A stretch of DNA of 47,802 nucleotides from an uncultured Bryobacteraceae bacterium (GCA_955652915.1 CATPCJ010000094.1:1-47802); one strand, 5' to 3'; counted from the first letter of the stretch, positions 16,540 to 28,049 are shown. Notes: generated by a model not told the origin, from the letters alone. Numbers and translations: made by a program.

Positions 16540-17324
16540 CGTCGGATCAATGTTCTACTGAGCGGCATAGGCGGCGATCAGGTTTTTCTAGCGGGCATTC
16601 ATCCGTGTTATCTGGCCGATTTGTTCCGGCACTTCCGGTGGCTGGAGTTAATGCGCGAGGCGGCGCGCTGGCAGAGCGCCTTGACACAGCCAATTTCCGG
16701 TATTCTGCTGGAAAACTGCTTCAAGCCGCTGCTGCGCCCCAATGCGATGTTCCTGCTGGCGAGACCTTCCGAAGGATTTCTGCCCTGGATTAATGCGGCG
16801 TTTTGGCGGAAGTATAACTTTCCAGATCGAATGCTCCATCGGCGCGGATTCCTCCCGCGGCGCTTTCGGAGCCCCGCCCAGCAGCGGCAATATCTGAGTA
16901 TCGCGAGAACGTCCTCGATGTTGGTGCAAGGCTACATGCTGAAGGCCCCGATCGAGGTTCGGAATTCGCGATGGCGATTCCCATGCAGCAGAAACTACGG
17001 CCGGAGGAAACCCGATCCGTCCTGCGCCGGGGCATGCGCGGCATTCTTCCCGAGATCGTTCGCGTTCGCAAATCTAAGGCTTGGTTTAGCGAATCGATGT
17101 TGTCGAAAATGGCCCGCGAACGATCTGTTGTGGACGAATGGCTGGCTACTTCACGCGTTGCGGGCGTACGGCTACGTCGAGCCGACGAGTTCCGTCAGGA
17201 GCTCGATCGCGCCCTGGCCGGCTGTTCTCGAAATGGGTTCTTGTTTAATGCCGCCTTATCTCTTGAATTATGGCTGCGGGGCAGTGAGTCTCGGGCGCAA
17301 GGTGGCAACCCTTTGCCTGTTTGA
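16540..17324 (+). pseudogene. Asparagine synthetase-like C-terminal half, frameshifted
   Basis: Two adjacent frames together make the C-terminal part of an AsnB/asparagine-synthetase-related protein. The first (to about 16958) gives RINVLLSGIGGDQVFLAG, YLADLFRHFRWLELMREA and QGYMLKAPIEVR; the second (from about 16962) resumes with EFAMAIPMQQKLRPEETRS, RGILPEIVRVRKSKAWFSE and ends NAALSLELWLRG. The usual YPFLDxRLVE segment between IEVR and EFA is deleted, which shifts the frame. The N-terminal glutaminase domain and the ATP-binding SGGxDS loop are absent. Such synthetases occur in amino-sugar, polysaccharide and lasso-peptide clusters; which applies here cannot be told. No start codon with RBS is present. 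Confidence 0.6.
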
Positions 17325-17340
17325 AAGGTTTATTAGGGCA

Positions 17341-17364
17341 TGTCCACTCCACGGCGCGTGGACA
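17341..17364. terminator. Hairpin between convergent genes, candidate terminator
   Basis: TGTCCAC at 17341-17347 pairs with GTGGACA at 17358-17364 across a 10-nt loop, and flanking GGCA/TGCC can extend the stem imperfectly. It lies just downstream of the minus-strand glycosyltransferase-like gene and after the decayed plus-strand gene. No U-run follows on either strand, so factor-independent termination is doubtful. Confidence 0.3.
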
Positions 17365-17392
17365 GTCGTGCCTGTCACCATAATTTAAAACG

Positions 17393-19135
17393 CTAAGGCC
17401 CCAATCGAAGAAAGCTAAACCGCGTCCCCGGCACCTGCCGCCACCGATCATCCTGAAACCCGGAGGGCCTATCTCGAGCCACCAGCGCCTTAGCCCCAGT
17501 CTTACCTAGCGCGCCCTCAACCGTTTCCGCGTGTTGCTGCGTCAATTTCCAAAACGCAGCTTCGTCCGAAACCTGTGCGATCACGCGAAGGCGCGCAATT
17601 CGAGCGTAGAAATCCACAAATGGCGCCCCGACCGTTGCTATCCGGTCGCCAGATCGAATTCCCATCGCTTCGAGATTGCGCGCCACGACGACATGCTCGA
17701 ATTCACCGCGCGGACGCGAAAGCGCCTGATACTGCGAGGCCGCCTCTTTTATTCGTGGCGCCAAAACCAGACCCGCAACCACCAGCAGCACGATCCACTC
17801 CGGCATGTTGTCCCGCTTGAGCACCGCTCCATAAGCAGCCAACCAAAACACTATTAAGAGCGGAGCGGCATAGCGGTACTCAGTAAATTCAAGAGAGTAC
17901 ATGAATAAAATCCCGATGGACCAGATCAGCAGCCAAAGGAAAGCCCAGTTGGGAGAACCCCGGCGCCAAATCGCGAGCACGCTGAGCACGGCCAGACCGA
18001 CGATGGGCCATTTCAGATCGTTGAAAATTCCAGCGTAGAACTGAAGGCTACGCCGCAGCGCCACTATTTGTTGGCTTGCATTAAATCGAGCCTTCGCCCC
18101 TTCATACCAATAGGCAGGATCGTACCAGAGCGGATACGTCCCCACAATTGGAGTTGCGAATTCGAGCACCTGCGGATTGTCGAAGATCGTTCGGGGCCCG
18201 TGCATTGGCACATCGCCGCCGGGCGTGCCGGTCCATCCCACAAACGGCTGAATTCCGTTAACCCACCAAACGTAATTCAGGCGGCCCGTCTCCCCAATGC
18301 TGAGATGCCCCACTCGCTTGCTGACTAGCAGTATTTGCGGAGCAGCCAGCACCAACATCACGGCAGCCGCCAGCAAGGCGTGTTTGAAATGCTCCAGGCT
18401 CGAAGCCAGCAGGAGAATCAGCAACACCAAACCCATCACCAACACGACGGATTTGGCATAGTAACCTAGCGCCAGAACACAGCCGACGGCCAGATAAGGC
18501 CGCAAGCTTTCGCGGTGTCGCAATACCAGGCAAAACAGACCCGCGGCCATAAAAGCAGCACAAGCAAGCAACAAATCGGGCGTGACGACGAACGGCGTGA
18601 TGTCTGCATTCATGTACAGAAAGAAGAGCGAAAACCCAAACGTCGCGAAGATGTTTTTTCTAATCCAATTCTCGTTCGGTGACAATCGCAGCTTGAGGAA
18701 CTGGTTCAAGAAAAATCCGAAGCAGATGGCGGCGACGCTGTAGATCGAGCCATTCAACGCATGAACGTAGGCAAACTCCCGTGCAGCCGTAGGATGAAAT
18801 AGCCATTTCCAGAACGCGATCAGGGCCGGATACAAAGGGCTCCAGTGCGCATTCACCAGCGCCAGAGGGCCGTGCTGCAGCGCATTGTCGGCAAGATCCA
18901 TGTAACTGATGCCGTCCGGGTTCATCCAGTCCCGGTAGAGCCAGGCCGAAATCGCGCCCCAACTAGCCGCTACAAAGCACCAAAACGGAATGGAAGTTAT
19001 AACCCAAAGGAAACGAGTAGCCGATTTACGAAATCCAGTTGGCACGCGCCCTGGCGCCGGTTCCGCGAACGGTATTTCCGGCGCGGCGGTCCGTTTTTTT
19101 TGAATGCGAGCTCGCCGGAGTTCTCGCCTGTTCAT
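17393..19135 (-). CDS. Polytopic membrane protein, GT39/ArnT-like glycosyltransferase
   Basis: A 580-residue protein with a basic cytoplasmic N-terminus and about ten to twelve membrane helices (for example FWCFVAASWGAISAWLY, VLVMGLVLLILLLASSLEHF, LLAAAVMLVLAAPQILLVS). The first periplasmic loop reads WMNPDGISYMDLADNALQHG, followed by HWSPLYPALIAFWKWL. This is the pattern of GT39-like dolichyl/undecaprenyl-phosphate sugar transferases, where the loop acidic residue is catalytic. A soluble C-terminal domain of about 100 residues follows the last helix. It would transfer a sugar from a lipid carrier to an envelope acceptor. The acceptor is unknown. It lies 10 bp downstream of the DUF6526 gene on the same strand. 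Confidence 0.75.
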   Translation of the reverse strand: MNRRELRRARIQKKRTAAPEIPFAEPAPGRVPTGFRKSATRFLWVITSIPFWCFVAASWGAISAWLYRDWMNPDGISYMDLADNALQHGPLALVNAHWSPLYPALIAFWKWLFHPTAAREFAYVHALNGSIYSVAAICFGFFLNQFLKLRLSPNENWIRKNIFATFGFSLFFLYMNADITPFVVTPDLLLACAAFMAAGLFCLVLRHRESLRPYLAVGCVLALGYYAKSVVLVMGLVLLILLLASSLEHFKHALLAAAVMLVLAAPQILLVSKRVGHLSIGETGRLNYVWWVNGIQPFVGWTGTPGGDVPMHGPRTIFDNPQVLEFATPIVGTYPLWYDPAYWYEGAKARFNASQQIVALRRSLQFYAGIFNDLKWPIVGLAVLSVLAIWRRGSPNWAFLWLLIWSIGILFMYSLEFTEYRYAAPLLIVFWLAAYGAVLKRDNMPEWIVLLVVAGLVLAPRIKEAASQYQALSRPRGEFEHVVVARNLEAMGIRSGDRIATVGAPFVDFYARIARLRVIAQVSDEAAFWKLTQQHAETVEGALGKTGAKALVARDRPSGFQDDRWRQVPGTRFSFLRLGP

Positions 19136-19145
19136 GACAAGCGGA

Positions 19146-19586
19146 TCACACTCTGAAAGTATCCGCGCGCCAGGTTACGATGGCCTTCTTGATGTCTTTG
19201 CCTTGCATATTTCCTTTGAGCGTTTTTTCCACTAAGCCCGGGATTTCGGCATCGGAAGCAAAACGAAGAGCGACCAATTGAGACTCCGTCAGCTCGCCAA
19301 TGCGCGACTTCAGCGGCTCGAACAGCAGCGCTTCCAGCCGGAGTCTTTCTTCCAGGCGAATGAGACGATCCTGCGCTTTTAGCGGGTTAATCCTGATCAG
19401 GAACACGGCCACCGGCGTCATGATTCCCAGGACTAAAAGGATCCACGCCTCCAGGACATCGTAGTGTTTCACGACGTTTACGATCGACATGATCAATACC
19501 GCAATCCCGCACGGTATCAGGAAAAAATGAAACGGGGGATGCAGACGGACATGGTTCGCGAGGGTCTGCGGAAGTTTTTCTGCCAT
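19146..19586 (-). CDS. DUF6526 family membrane protein
   Basis: A 146-residue protein with two membrane helices (FHFFLIPCGIAVLIMSIVNV and WILLVLGIMTPVAVFLIRI) in the N-terminal half, then a soluble helical part with the family-typical RLIRLEERLRLEALL and ESQLVALRFASDAEIPGL, ending in KKAIVTWRADTFRV. The N-terminal AEKLPQTLANHVRLHPPFHF is also characteristic. The start at 19584-19586 is chosen because AAGGAG lies just upstream; the longer frame to 19658 adds 24 unconserved residues. Function is unknown. It is divergent from the ATP synthase cluster and 10 bp upstream of the membrane glycosyltransferase-like gene, so the two are probably co-transcribed. Confidence 0.75.
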   Translation of the reverse strand: MAEKLPQTLANHVRLHPPFHFFLIPCGIAVLIMSIVNVVKHYDVLEAWILLVLGIMTPVAVFLIRINPLKAQDRLIRLEERLRLEALLFEPLKSRIGELTESQLVALRFASDAEIPGLVEKTLKGNMQGKDIKKAIVTWRADTFRV

Positions 19587-19780
19587 AGTGCGCTCCTTGT
19601 GCTTTAAGAGGTATTCTACTAAGAGGGGAAGAGTGGCGTCTTTTCCCTCTTCAAACACGCGAAAAATATCTTGAACTAATCGCCTGAACTATGCTACGGT
19701 AACGGTTTCGGGATAGTAGTTTGCGGCGCTGACGATTTTGCGCGCTTCTCGAATTCAGTAAGTTTCCCTGCTAAAAATTA

Positions 19781-20230
19781 ATGGATCAAACCTTACAAGC
19801 GCTGGGCGGAATACTGCTAAAGGCCATACCGACCATTTGCCTGTTGCTCATCGTTCACATTTATCTGCGATGGATGTTTTTCGGTCCGTTGCGGAAGATA
19901 CTGGCGAAACGCCGCGAAGCCACCGAGGGAGCGCGCGAATCCGCCGAGGTGCTTCTGGTGAAGGCAACGTCCAAGGCCGCCGCCATGGAAGCTGAGCTGC
20001 GCAAAGCGCGTGAAGAGATTTATCGGGAACAGGAAGAAGCCCGCAAGCGTTGGACCGCCGAACAATCCGCGAGTCTGGAAAAAGCGCGGCTGCAATCGCG
20101 CGAAATGATCCAGCAGGCGAAGGTAGAGCTGGATGCCGAAGCCGCCGCTGCGAAACGCGAGCTGGCAGCCACGACAGATAATCTGGCGGAGCAGATCACT
20201 GGATCGTTGCTGCAAAGGAAGGCGTCCTGA
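19781..20230 (+). CDS. F-type ATP synthase subunit b'
   Basis: A 149-residue stator subunit. One membrane helix (about 10-35, LLKAIPTICLLLIVHIYLRW) is followed by FFGPLRKILAKRREATEGAR, the b/b' signature, and a long charged coiled coil to the C-terminus. Together with the next gene it forms the peripheral stalk holding alpha3beta3 against rotation. Two different b-type genes in tandem imply a b/b' heterodimer, as in phototrophs and some other bacteria. It is the first gene of the cluster; its stop overlaps the next start by one base. No Shine-Dalgarno sequence is visible at the ATG. Confidence 0.9.
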   Translation: MDQTLQALGGILLKAIPTICLLLIVHIYLRWMFFGPLRKILAKRREATEGARESAEVLLVKATSKAAAMEAELRKAREEIYREQEEARKRWTAEQSASLEKARLQSREMIQQAKVELDAEAAAAKRELAATTDNLAEQITGSLLQRKAS

Positions 20231-20832
20231 TGCGTCGCGCGACTCTCGCAATCACGCTAGGCCTGGCTTTCGCTGCTTACGCGTTACCGCAGGAACGCGG
20301 ACAATTGCCGGAGGCGAAACAGGAAGTTGAACAAAGCGATCCCTGGATCTGGTGGAAGTGGGCGAACTTCGGGATTCTGGCGATCGGAATCGGTTTCATG
20401 ATCGGCAAAGTCGCGCCCGCGCTTTTTGCGGAACGCTCGCGTTCCATCGGGCAAGCGATGTTCGAGGCCGCCACGGCGGTGCGGGACGCGCAGATACGAG
20501 CCACGGAAATCGAAACGCGATTCGCGGCGCTGGAGCATGACATTGCTGAGCTTCGACGCAATGCGAAGGGTGAGATGTCCGCGGAGAGCGAGCGCATCAG
20601 CCGCGAGACGGAGCAGCGTCTGCGGAAAATCCAAGACCAAGCCGTGCAGGAAATAGCGTTGATCGCACGAGCCGGCCGCGACGATCTGAGAAAATATTCG
20701 GCCCGGCTGGCGCTGGATCTGGCCGAGCAACGGCTCCGCTCGCGGATGACGCAAGGCACGCAAGATGGTCTGGTGGACGGATTTCTCCAGGACCTGCGTT
20801 ATCAGGTAACGCAGAACGCGGCGAGGCGCTAG
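20230..20832 (+). CDS. atpF: F-type ATP synthase subunit b with N-terminal extension
   Basis: A 200-residue b subunit. Unlike the usual 156-170-residue protein it begins with what reads as a cleavable signal peptide (MRRATLAITLGLAFAAYALP), then a polar acidic segment (about 22-38), then the membrane helix WWKWANFGILAIGIGFMIGK (about 41-60), and finally a long coiled coil. The motif PALFAERSRSIGQAM marks the cytoplasmic start of the stalk. Extended b subunits with a processed leader occur in chloroplasts and several bacterial phyla. The following gene atpH is 223 bp away, the gap being filled by an intergenic repeat. Confidence 0.9.
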   Translation: MRRATLAITLGLAFAAYALPQERGQLPEAKQEVEQSDPWIWWKWANFGILAIGIGFMIGKVAPALFAERSRSIGQAMFEAATAVRDAQIRATEIETRFAALEHDIAELRRNAKGEMSAESERISRETEQRLRKIQDQAVQEIALIARAGRDDLRKYSARLALDLAEQRLRSRMTQGTQDGLVDGFLQDLRYQVTQNAARR

Positions 20833-20861
20833 TGCTGTCCACGCTAATCGTCGACAATCTT

Positions 20862-21032
20862 GTGGGGCAGGTTGGCAACCTGCGGCCGATGGGCGATCGG
20901 CCTGTAAGTAATTCCGGATCCAACACCAGGCGGATTACTAATCCGCCGCAGGATGCCATCCTGCGCCACATAAGAATGTCCAAACTCCAGGGCCGGCTGA
21001 AAGCCGGGTGCAGGCAGGATTGCCCGCCCCAC
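20862..21032. repeat. Hairpin-array intergenic repeat, copy A (inside the ATP synthase cluster)
   Basis: Copy A runs in the inverse orientation relative to copies B-D. It is a row of short palindromes: CAGGTTGGCAACCTG, GGCCGATgggcgATCGGCC, GGCGGATTactAATCCGCC, GCAGGATgccATCCTGC, CCGGCTgaAAGCCGG. The outer ends are inverted copies of GTGGGGCAGG/GGGCGGGCAATC-type sequence (20862 and 21032). Its reverse complement aligns with copy B over about 120 bp (ATTACTTAC spacer included). It fills the gap between atpF and atpH and must be transcribed with them. Reading frames across it are artefacts. Confidence 0.85.
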
Positions 21033-21055
21033 TCTGAAGGGATTAGGTACTAGGC

Positions 21056-21610
21056 ATGGCTTCGGCGGTCGCAAATCGGTATGCCAGCGCGCTGGTGGAC
21101 GTCGTGATGGCGGCGGGATCCGCGCTGAAGCCGGATGACGCGGTAGCGCAACTTCGAGCCGCTGCGAAAATGGTGGTGGATTCAGCCGAACTGCGCAATG
21201 CGCTGATGACTCCCGCCATTCAGACTTCGCGCAAGCGCGCCGTAATTGGCAAACTGCTGGACTCTACGGCGACATCGCATCTAATCCGCAATTTTATCTG
21301 GGTGATCGTCGACCACAGGCGAATCAAGATTCTGGATGAGATTCGCGAAGCGTTCGAATTGCTCCTGGACGAACGTATGGGTTTCGTGCGCGCCGAAGTT
21401 ACCTCCGCCGCCCCGCTCGACAAACAGCGCAGCGCCGGACTGGAATCCGAATTATCGAATTTAACAGGGAAGCGGATGCGTCTGCGCTTCGCAGTGGATC
21501 CGGAATTGCTCGGCGGCGTCGTAGCGCGCATCGGATCCACGGTGTATGACGGATCGCTGCGCGGCCAGCTTCAAGAGCTGCGCAAGCGGTTGACGCAGTC
21601 CGCGGAATAG
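21056..21610 (+). CDS. atpH: F-type ATP synthase subunit delta
   Basis: A 184-residue protein of normal delta (OSCP) length. It starts with [20 protein letters not shown], the conserved N-terminal helix, and contains the central [20 protein letters not shown] and the C-terminal [20 protein letters not shown] followed by [12 protein letters not shown], the family signature. Delta connects the peripheral stalk to the top of alpha3beta3. It follows the repeat copy A and precedes atpA by 16 bp. Confidence 0.95.
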   Translation: MASAVANRYASALVDVVMAAGSALKPDDAVAQLRAAAKMVVDSAELRNALMTPAIQTSRKRAVIGKLLDSTATSHLIRNFIWVIVDHRRIKILDEIREAFELLLDERMGFVRAEVTSAAPLDKQRSAGLESELSNLTGKRMRLRFAVDPELLGGVVARIGSTVYDGSLRGQLQELRKRLTQSAE

Positions 21611-21626
21611 GGAATGGGGATTAAAT

Positions 21627-23165
<1,539 letters not shown>

Positions 23166-23170
23166 ACTGA

Positions 23171-24034
23171 ATGCCCAGCCTGATCGACTTACGCCGGCGA
23201 ATTCGCTCGGTCAAAAACACGCGGCAGATAACGAAAGCCATGAAGGTGGTTTCCGCGGCGAAGTTGCGCCGGGCCCAGGATCGTGTTTTGTCGGCGCGTC
23301 CGTATGCGCAAATCATCCAGCGCATGTTGGCGAACGTCGCGCAGGCAGCCAGCGAGCAGCACGATGGCGAAACCATCGACCTGCTGGTGGTACGGCCGGA
23401 GAAGCGCATTCAATTGCTGGTGATCACAGCCGACCGTGGTCTGGCCGGCGCCTTCAATTCCAACGTACTCAAGGCGGCGTTGAAATTTATCCAGGAACAT
23501 AAGGACGCCGAAGTTCAACTGGAGCTGATTGGGCGCAAGGCGCGCGACTTTTTCAAAAAGCGTTCCAAGAGCATCAGCGGCGAGTACTCCACCATTTTCC
23601 AGAAAGTAGTTCGTTATGAGGATGCGCTCGAAATTGCCCGGAAGGTGATCGAACGCTACCGCAAGGCGGAGATCGATTCCGTCTACCTGGTGGGGAACAA
23701 TTTCAAGAGCATGATGGCGTCGCAGTTAGTCATGAACCGCATTCTTCCGATCGAGCTTCCGGAGAAACAGGAACAGATCGATTACATTTATGAGCAGCCT
23801 CCGGCGGAGTTACTGGCGGCGCTGTTGCCCCGCTACATTGAATCGCAGATTTTGCGGGCGTTGTTGGAATCGGCCGCGGCGGAACACGCGGCGCGCATGA
23901 CCGCGATGGAAGCGGCCAGTTCAAATGCCGCCGATGTGATTGACGCGCTGACGTTGAAGATGAATCGCGTCCGCCAAGCCAGCATTACCAGGGAGATTAT
24001 CGAAATCGTGAGCGGCGCGGCCGCTTTGGATTAA
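23171..24034 (+). CDS. atpG: F-type ATP synthase subunit gamma
   Basis: A 287-residue central-stalk subunit. The N-terminal DLRRRIRSVKNTRQITKAMK followed by VSAAKLRRAQ and the C-terminal SITREIIEIVSGAAAL are the two helical signatures that form the rotating shaft. The middle part (ITADRGLAGAFNSNVLKAAL) matches the Rossmann-like domain. Length is typical for bacteria; no regulatory insertion like that of chloroplasts is present. It starts 5 bp after atpA and is followed by atpD after 26 bp. Confidence 0.97.
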   Translation: MPSLIDLRRRIRSVKNTRQITKAMKVVSAAKLRRAQDRVLSARPYAQIIQRMLANVAQAASEQHDGETIDLLVVRPEKRIQLLVITADRGLAGAFNSNVLKAALKFIQEHKDAEVQLELIGRKARDFFKKRSKSISGEYSTIFQKVVRYEDALEIARKVIERYRKAEIDSVYLVGNNFKSMMASQLVMNRILPIELPEKQEQIDYIYEQPPAELLAALLPRYIESQILRALLESAAAEHAARMTAMEAASSNAADVIDALTLKMNRVRQASITREIIEIVSGAAALD

Positions 24035-24051
24035 TCAGCCGCGTGTTTTGA

Positions 24052-25518
<1,467 letters not shown>

Positions 25519-25521
25519 AAC

Positions 25522-25944
25522 GTGGCGGAGGCTTTCGATATCGAGATCGCAACACCGGAGCGGCTGCTGGCGCGCGAGAAGGCTATTCGCGCCCAAATTC
25601 CCGCCAAGGAAGGCTATATCGGTGTGCTGCCGGACCACGCTCCGCTGCTCTCGGAGCTGGGCATTGGCGCCCTGACGTATACTACACCCGGCGATCAACG
25701 CTTCAGCCTGGCGATCCGCGGCGGATTCCTGGAGATCAACAACAACGTGGTACGCGTGCTGACCGACATTGGTGAAAAAGCCCACGAGATCGACGTCGCC
25801 CGGGCCGAAAAGGATCTCAAGCAGGCTCAGGATGCCGTGATCAATCCAGCACTGGGCATGGACATCGCCGCCGCGCTGATCGCCGTACGACACGCCGAGG
25901 CGCGAATCGAAGCAGCCCGGCGCGCAGCCGCAAAAGAAGAATAG
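25522..25944 (+). CDS. atpC: F-type ATP synthase subunit epsilon
   Basis: A 140-residue protein starting with GTG. The N-terminal beta-sandwich (about 1-85) has FDIEIATPERLLARE and GYIGVLPDHAPLLSELGIGA; the C-terminal helical hairpin (about 90-140) ends RIEAARRAAAKEE. Epsilon joins gamma to the c-ring and can inhibit ATP hydrolysis. It is the last ATP synthase gene here; subunits a and c (atpB, atpE) are not in the window. Confidence 0.96.
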   Translation: MAEAFDIEIATPERLLAREKAIRAQIPAKEGYIGVLPDHAPLLSELGIGALTYTTPGDQRFSLAIRGGFLEINNNVVRVLTDIGEKAHEIDVARAEKDLKQAQDAVINPALGMDIAAALIAVRHAEARIEAARRAAAKEE

Positions 25945-25977
25945 GTGAGTCCGGTCCGCTAGAATTAAATCAGGCGA

Positions 25978-26271
25978 ATGTTCAAGGCTATCCTATACCT
26001 GCTATTCGCGGTGGTGATCATCTCCGTCCTTCGGGCGGTGATCGGGATCATTTTCAAGGGATTCTCGAATCTGGTGAGCCCTCCGTCGACTCCGCAGGCC
26101 AAACCGAGCTCTGCCAGCGAGGTTCCTTTGACGGGCGAACTTAAAAAGGATCCGGCGTGCGGGACGTATATTTCGGCCGCAACTTCGCTCAAAGAAAAAG
26201 TTGGAGGCGAGACCTTCTATTTTTGCTCCAAGCAATGTCGCGATAAGTACGTCGGCTCTTTGGCGCGTTAG
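25978..26271 (+). CDS. Small membrane-anchored metal-site protein (PP0621/TRASH-like)
   Basis: A 97-residue protein. One N-terminal membrane helix (about 3-25, AILYLLFAVVIISVLRAVIG) is followed by a proline/serine-rich linker and a cysteine-containing domain: DPACGTYIS near residue 60 and FYFCSKQCRDKYVG near 82-93. The C-x-G...C-x3-C pattern is that of TRASH/YHS-like metal-binding modules and of the PP0621 family, often linked to copper or other soft metals. It follows atpC by 33 bp and its last 71 bases overlap the TTG start of the next gene, so the two are coupled. The next product carries heme and copper-site motifs, which fits a metal-handling partner. Confidence 0.7.
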   Translation: MFKAILYLLFAVVIISVLRAVIGIIFKGFSNLVSPPSTPQAKPSSASEVPLTGELKKDPACGTYISAATSLKEKVGGETFYFCSKQCRDKYVGSLAR

Positions 26272-27523
26272 TCTGTTCGCGATTCTTCCAGCGACGCTGG
26301 CGGCCGGCCCGAAGCCGGCTTTTTTCAAAGACGTTCTTCCCATCCTGCAAAACCGATGCCAGGAGTGCCATCGCCCGGGCGAGATCGCGCCCATGCCGCT
26401 GCTGACTTATCCAGGCGTCAGGCCGTGGGCCAAAGCGATTCGCGACGCGGTGCTGACGCGCCGGATGCCGCCGTGGTTCGCCGATCCAAGATTCGGGCAT
26501 TTCGCGAATGACCGCTCGCTTTCAAAAAACGAGATCGAGACGATCGTGGAGTGGGTAGACGCTGGCGCGGCTGAAGGCAATCCGAAAGATGCTCCGCCGG
26601 CCCGTGCATGGCCGGCGGGTTGGAGCATAGGTGCTCCCGACGCCATCTTTGAAATGCCCGAAGCAGTGAGAATTCCCGCCAAGGGGACCATTGAATATCA
26701 ATACGTCATATTGCCGACGCGCTTCACCGACGACAAATGGGTGGAGAAAGTGGAAGTGCAGCCCAGCGACCGCTCCTCCGTCCACCACGCCGTGGTCTAC
26801 ATTCGCGAGTCTGACCCAACCTGGCTGCGCAACCAACCAATCGGTAGGCCCTTTTCCCTGCCTGCCAACAACCACCGTCCGAATCCCGCGAGCCTTACTA
26901 CCAGCGACATATTGATGGTTTACACGCCCGGCAATTCGTCCGATGGGTGGCCCCGAGGGATGGCGAAGAAAATCAAAGCCGGATCGGATCTCGTACTTCA
27001 GATGCATTACACAGCCAACGGTAAGGACGTTGCGGACCGCACCCGCATCGGCGTCGTCTTCGCCAAAGAGCCGCCCATGCAAGCAGTCTTGACGTTGCAG
27101 ATGGGGAACGACAAGTTTGTCATCCCGCCGGGCGACGCTAATTTCAGAATCGCCGTGTCAGGCACGCTGCCGAATCAAGCGACGCTCATCAGCCTTTTTC
27201 CGCACATGCACCTGCGTGGAAAAAGATTCGAATATCTGCTGGTGGAGCCGAACGGAAGAATCGAGACACTGTTGAAGGTCAATGACTACGACTTCAATTG
27301 GCAACTCAACTATCGGCTGGCGCAGCCGCGCGTGCTGCCGGCAGGCACACGATTCCAGTGGGTCGGCTATTTCGATAACTCACCGAACAATCCGAGAAAT
27401 CCCGATCCCAAAGCCGAGGTCCGCTTTGGGGAGCAGAGCTGGGAAGAGATGATGATTGGATTCTTCGATATGGCAGTGGATCCGAAAATCGGCAAGCCCG
27501 CGTTCTTCGAGCGAAAGCGGTAG
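26201..27523 (+). CDS. Exported heme-motif and copper type II monooxygenase-like protein
   Basis: A 440-residue protein from a TTG start; the signal-like stretch SLFAILPATLAAG is at about 24-36. A cytochrome-c-type domain follows with CQECH (C53, C56, H57). The rest matches the copper type II ascorbate-dependent monooxygenase layout (PHM/DBH): H195-H196 in VHHAVVYI, H269 in LQMHYT, H335-x-H337 in FPHMHLRG, and M417/M418 in EEMMIGFF, in the family order HH, H, HxH, M. It could oxidise an unknown substrate outside the cytoplasm, using the heme domain as electron donor; this is inferred. No ATG or GTG start is available after the overlap with the previous gene, so the TTG choice is uncertain and a later non-ATG start is possible. 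Confidence 0.75.
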   Translation: MEARPSIFAPSNVAISTSALWRVSLFAILPATLAAGPKPAFFKDVLPILQNRCQECHRPGEIAPMPLLTYPGVRPWAKAIRDAVLTRRMPPWFADPRFGHFANDRSLSKNEIETIVEWVDAGAAEGNPKDAPPARAWPAGWSIGAPDAIFEMPEAVRIPAKGTIEYQYVILPTRFTDDKWVEKVEVQPSDRSSVHHAVVYIRESDPTWLRNQPIGRPFSLPANNHRPNPASLTTSDILMVYTPGNSSDGWPRGMAKKIKAGSDLVLQMHYTANGKDVADRTRIGVVFAKEPPMQAVLTLQMGNDKFVIPPGDANFRIAVSGTLPNQATLISLFPHMHLRGKRFEYLLVEPNGRIETLLKVNDYDFNWQLNYRLAQPRVLPAGTRFQWVGYFDNSPNNPRNPDPKAEVRFGEQSWEEMMIGFFDMAVDPKIGKPAFFERKR

Positions 27524-27620
27524 CGTCTCCGGTGTCACAATTATGCATGACTGGGTAAAAACGGGTCATGTAAAAACACCCTTCAAGCACTAACCTCACC
27601 AGAATCACTACACCGTCAGA

Positions 27621-28049
27621 ATGGAAGGCTGCGTGCCTGTCTACGAGACACGGCTATACCGCATGCTTAACAAACCTGTCGAAAAACAAACGCCCCTGCC
27701 TAATCAGCCCCCTTCCGGTTCGCAGGGACAGACCATTCTTGGAAAAACGATGAAGATCGTTGGCGATATCGTTAGCGAGGAAGCCTTGTACATAGATGGC
27801 GCGGTGGAAGGAACGCTTGAGCTGCGAAACCAATTGACCATCGGACCGAATAGTCAAATTATCGCGAATGTGAAAGCCACGGAAGTCGTGGTGTTCGGCT
27901 CCCTGCGCGGCAATGTTGAGGCGGTGAATCGCATCTCCCTGCGTCCCGGCGCCTCGATGGTCGGCGATATTAAGACCGCTGGCATCATCATCGATGACGG
28001 CGCATACTTCAAAGGTGGTATCGACATTTCCCGCACAGAGACTTCATAG
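27621..28049 (+). CDS. Bactofilin family polymer-forming protein
   Basis: A 142-residue protein with a short flexible N-terminus (about 1-38) and one bactofilin domain: GKTMKIVGDIVSEEALYIDG, VEGTLELRNQLTIGPNSQI, then ATEVVVFGSLRGNVEAVNRI and MVGDIKTAGIIIDDGAYFKG. The regularly spaced glycines fit the right-handed beta-helix repeats that polymerise into filaments at the membrane and organise cell-wall or envelope machinery. An alternative ATG at 27663 would drop 14 unconserved residues; neither start has a good RBS. It stands alone between the copper-enzyme gene and a terminator. Confidence 0.9.
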   Translation: MEGCVPVYETRLYRMLNKPVEKQTPLPNQPPSGSQGQTILGKTMKIVGDIVSEEALYIDGAVEGTLELRNQLTIGPNSQIIANVKATEVVVFGSLRGNVEAVNRISLRPGASMVGDIKTAGIIIDDGAYFKGGIDISRTETS

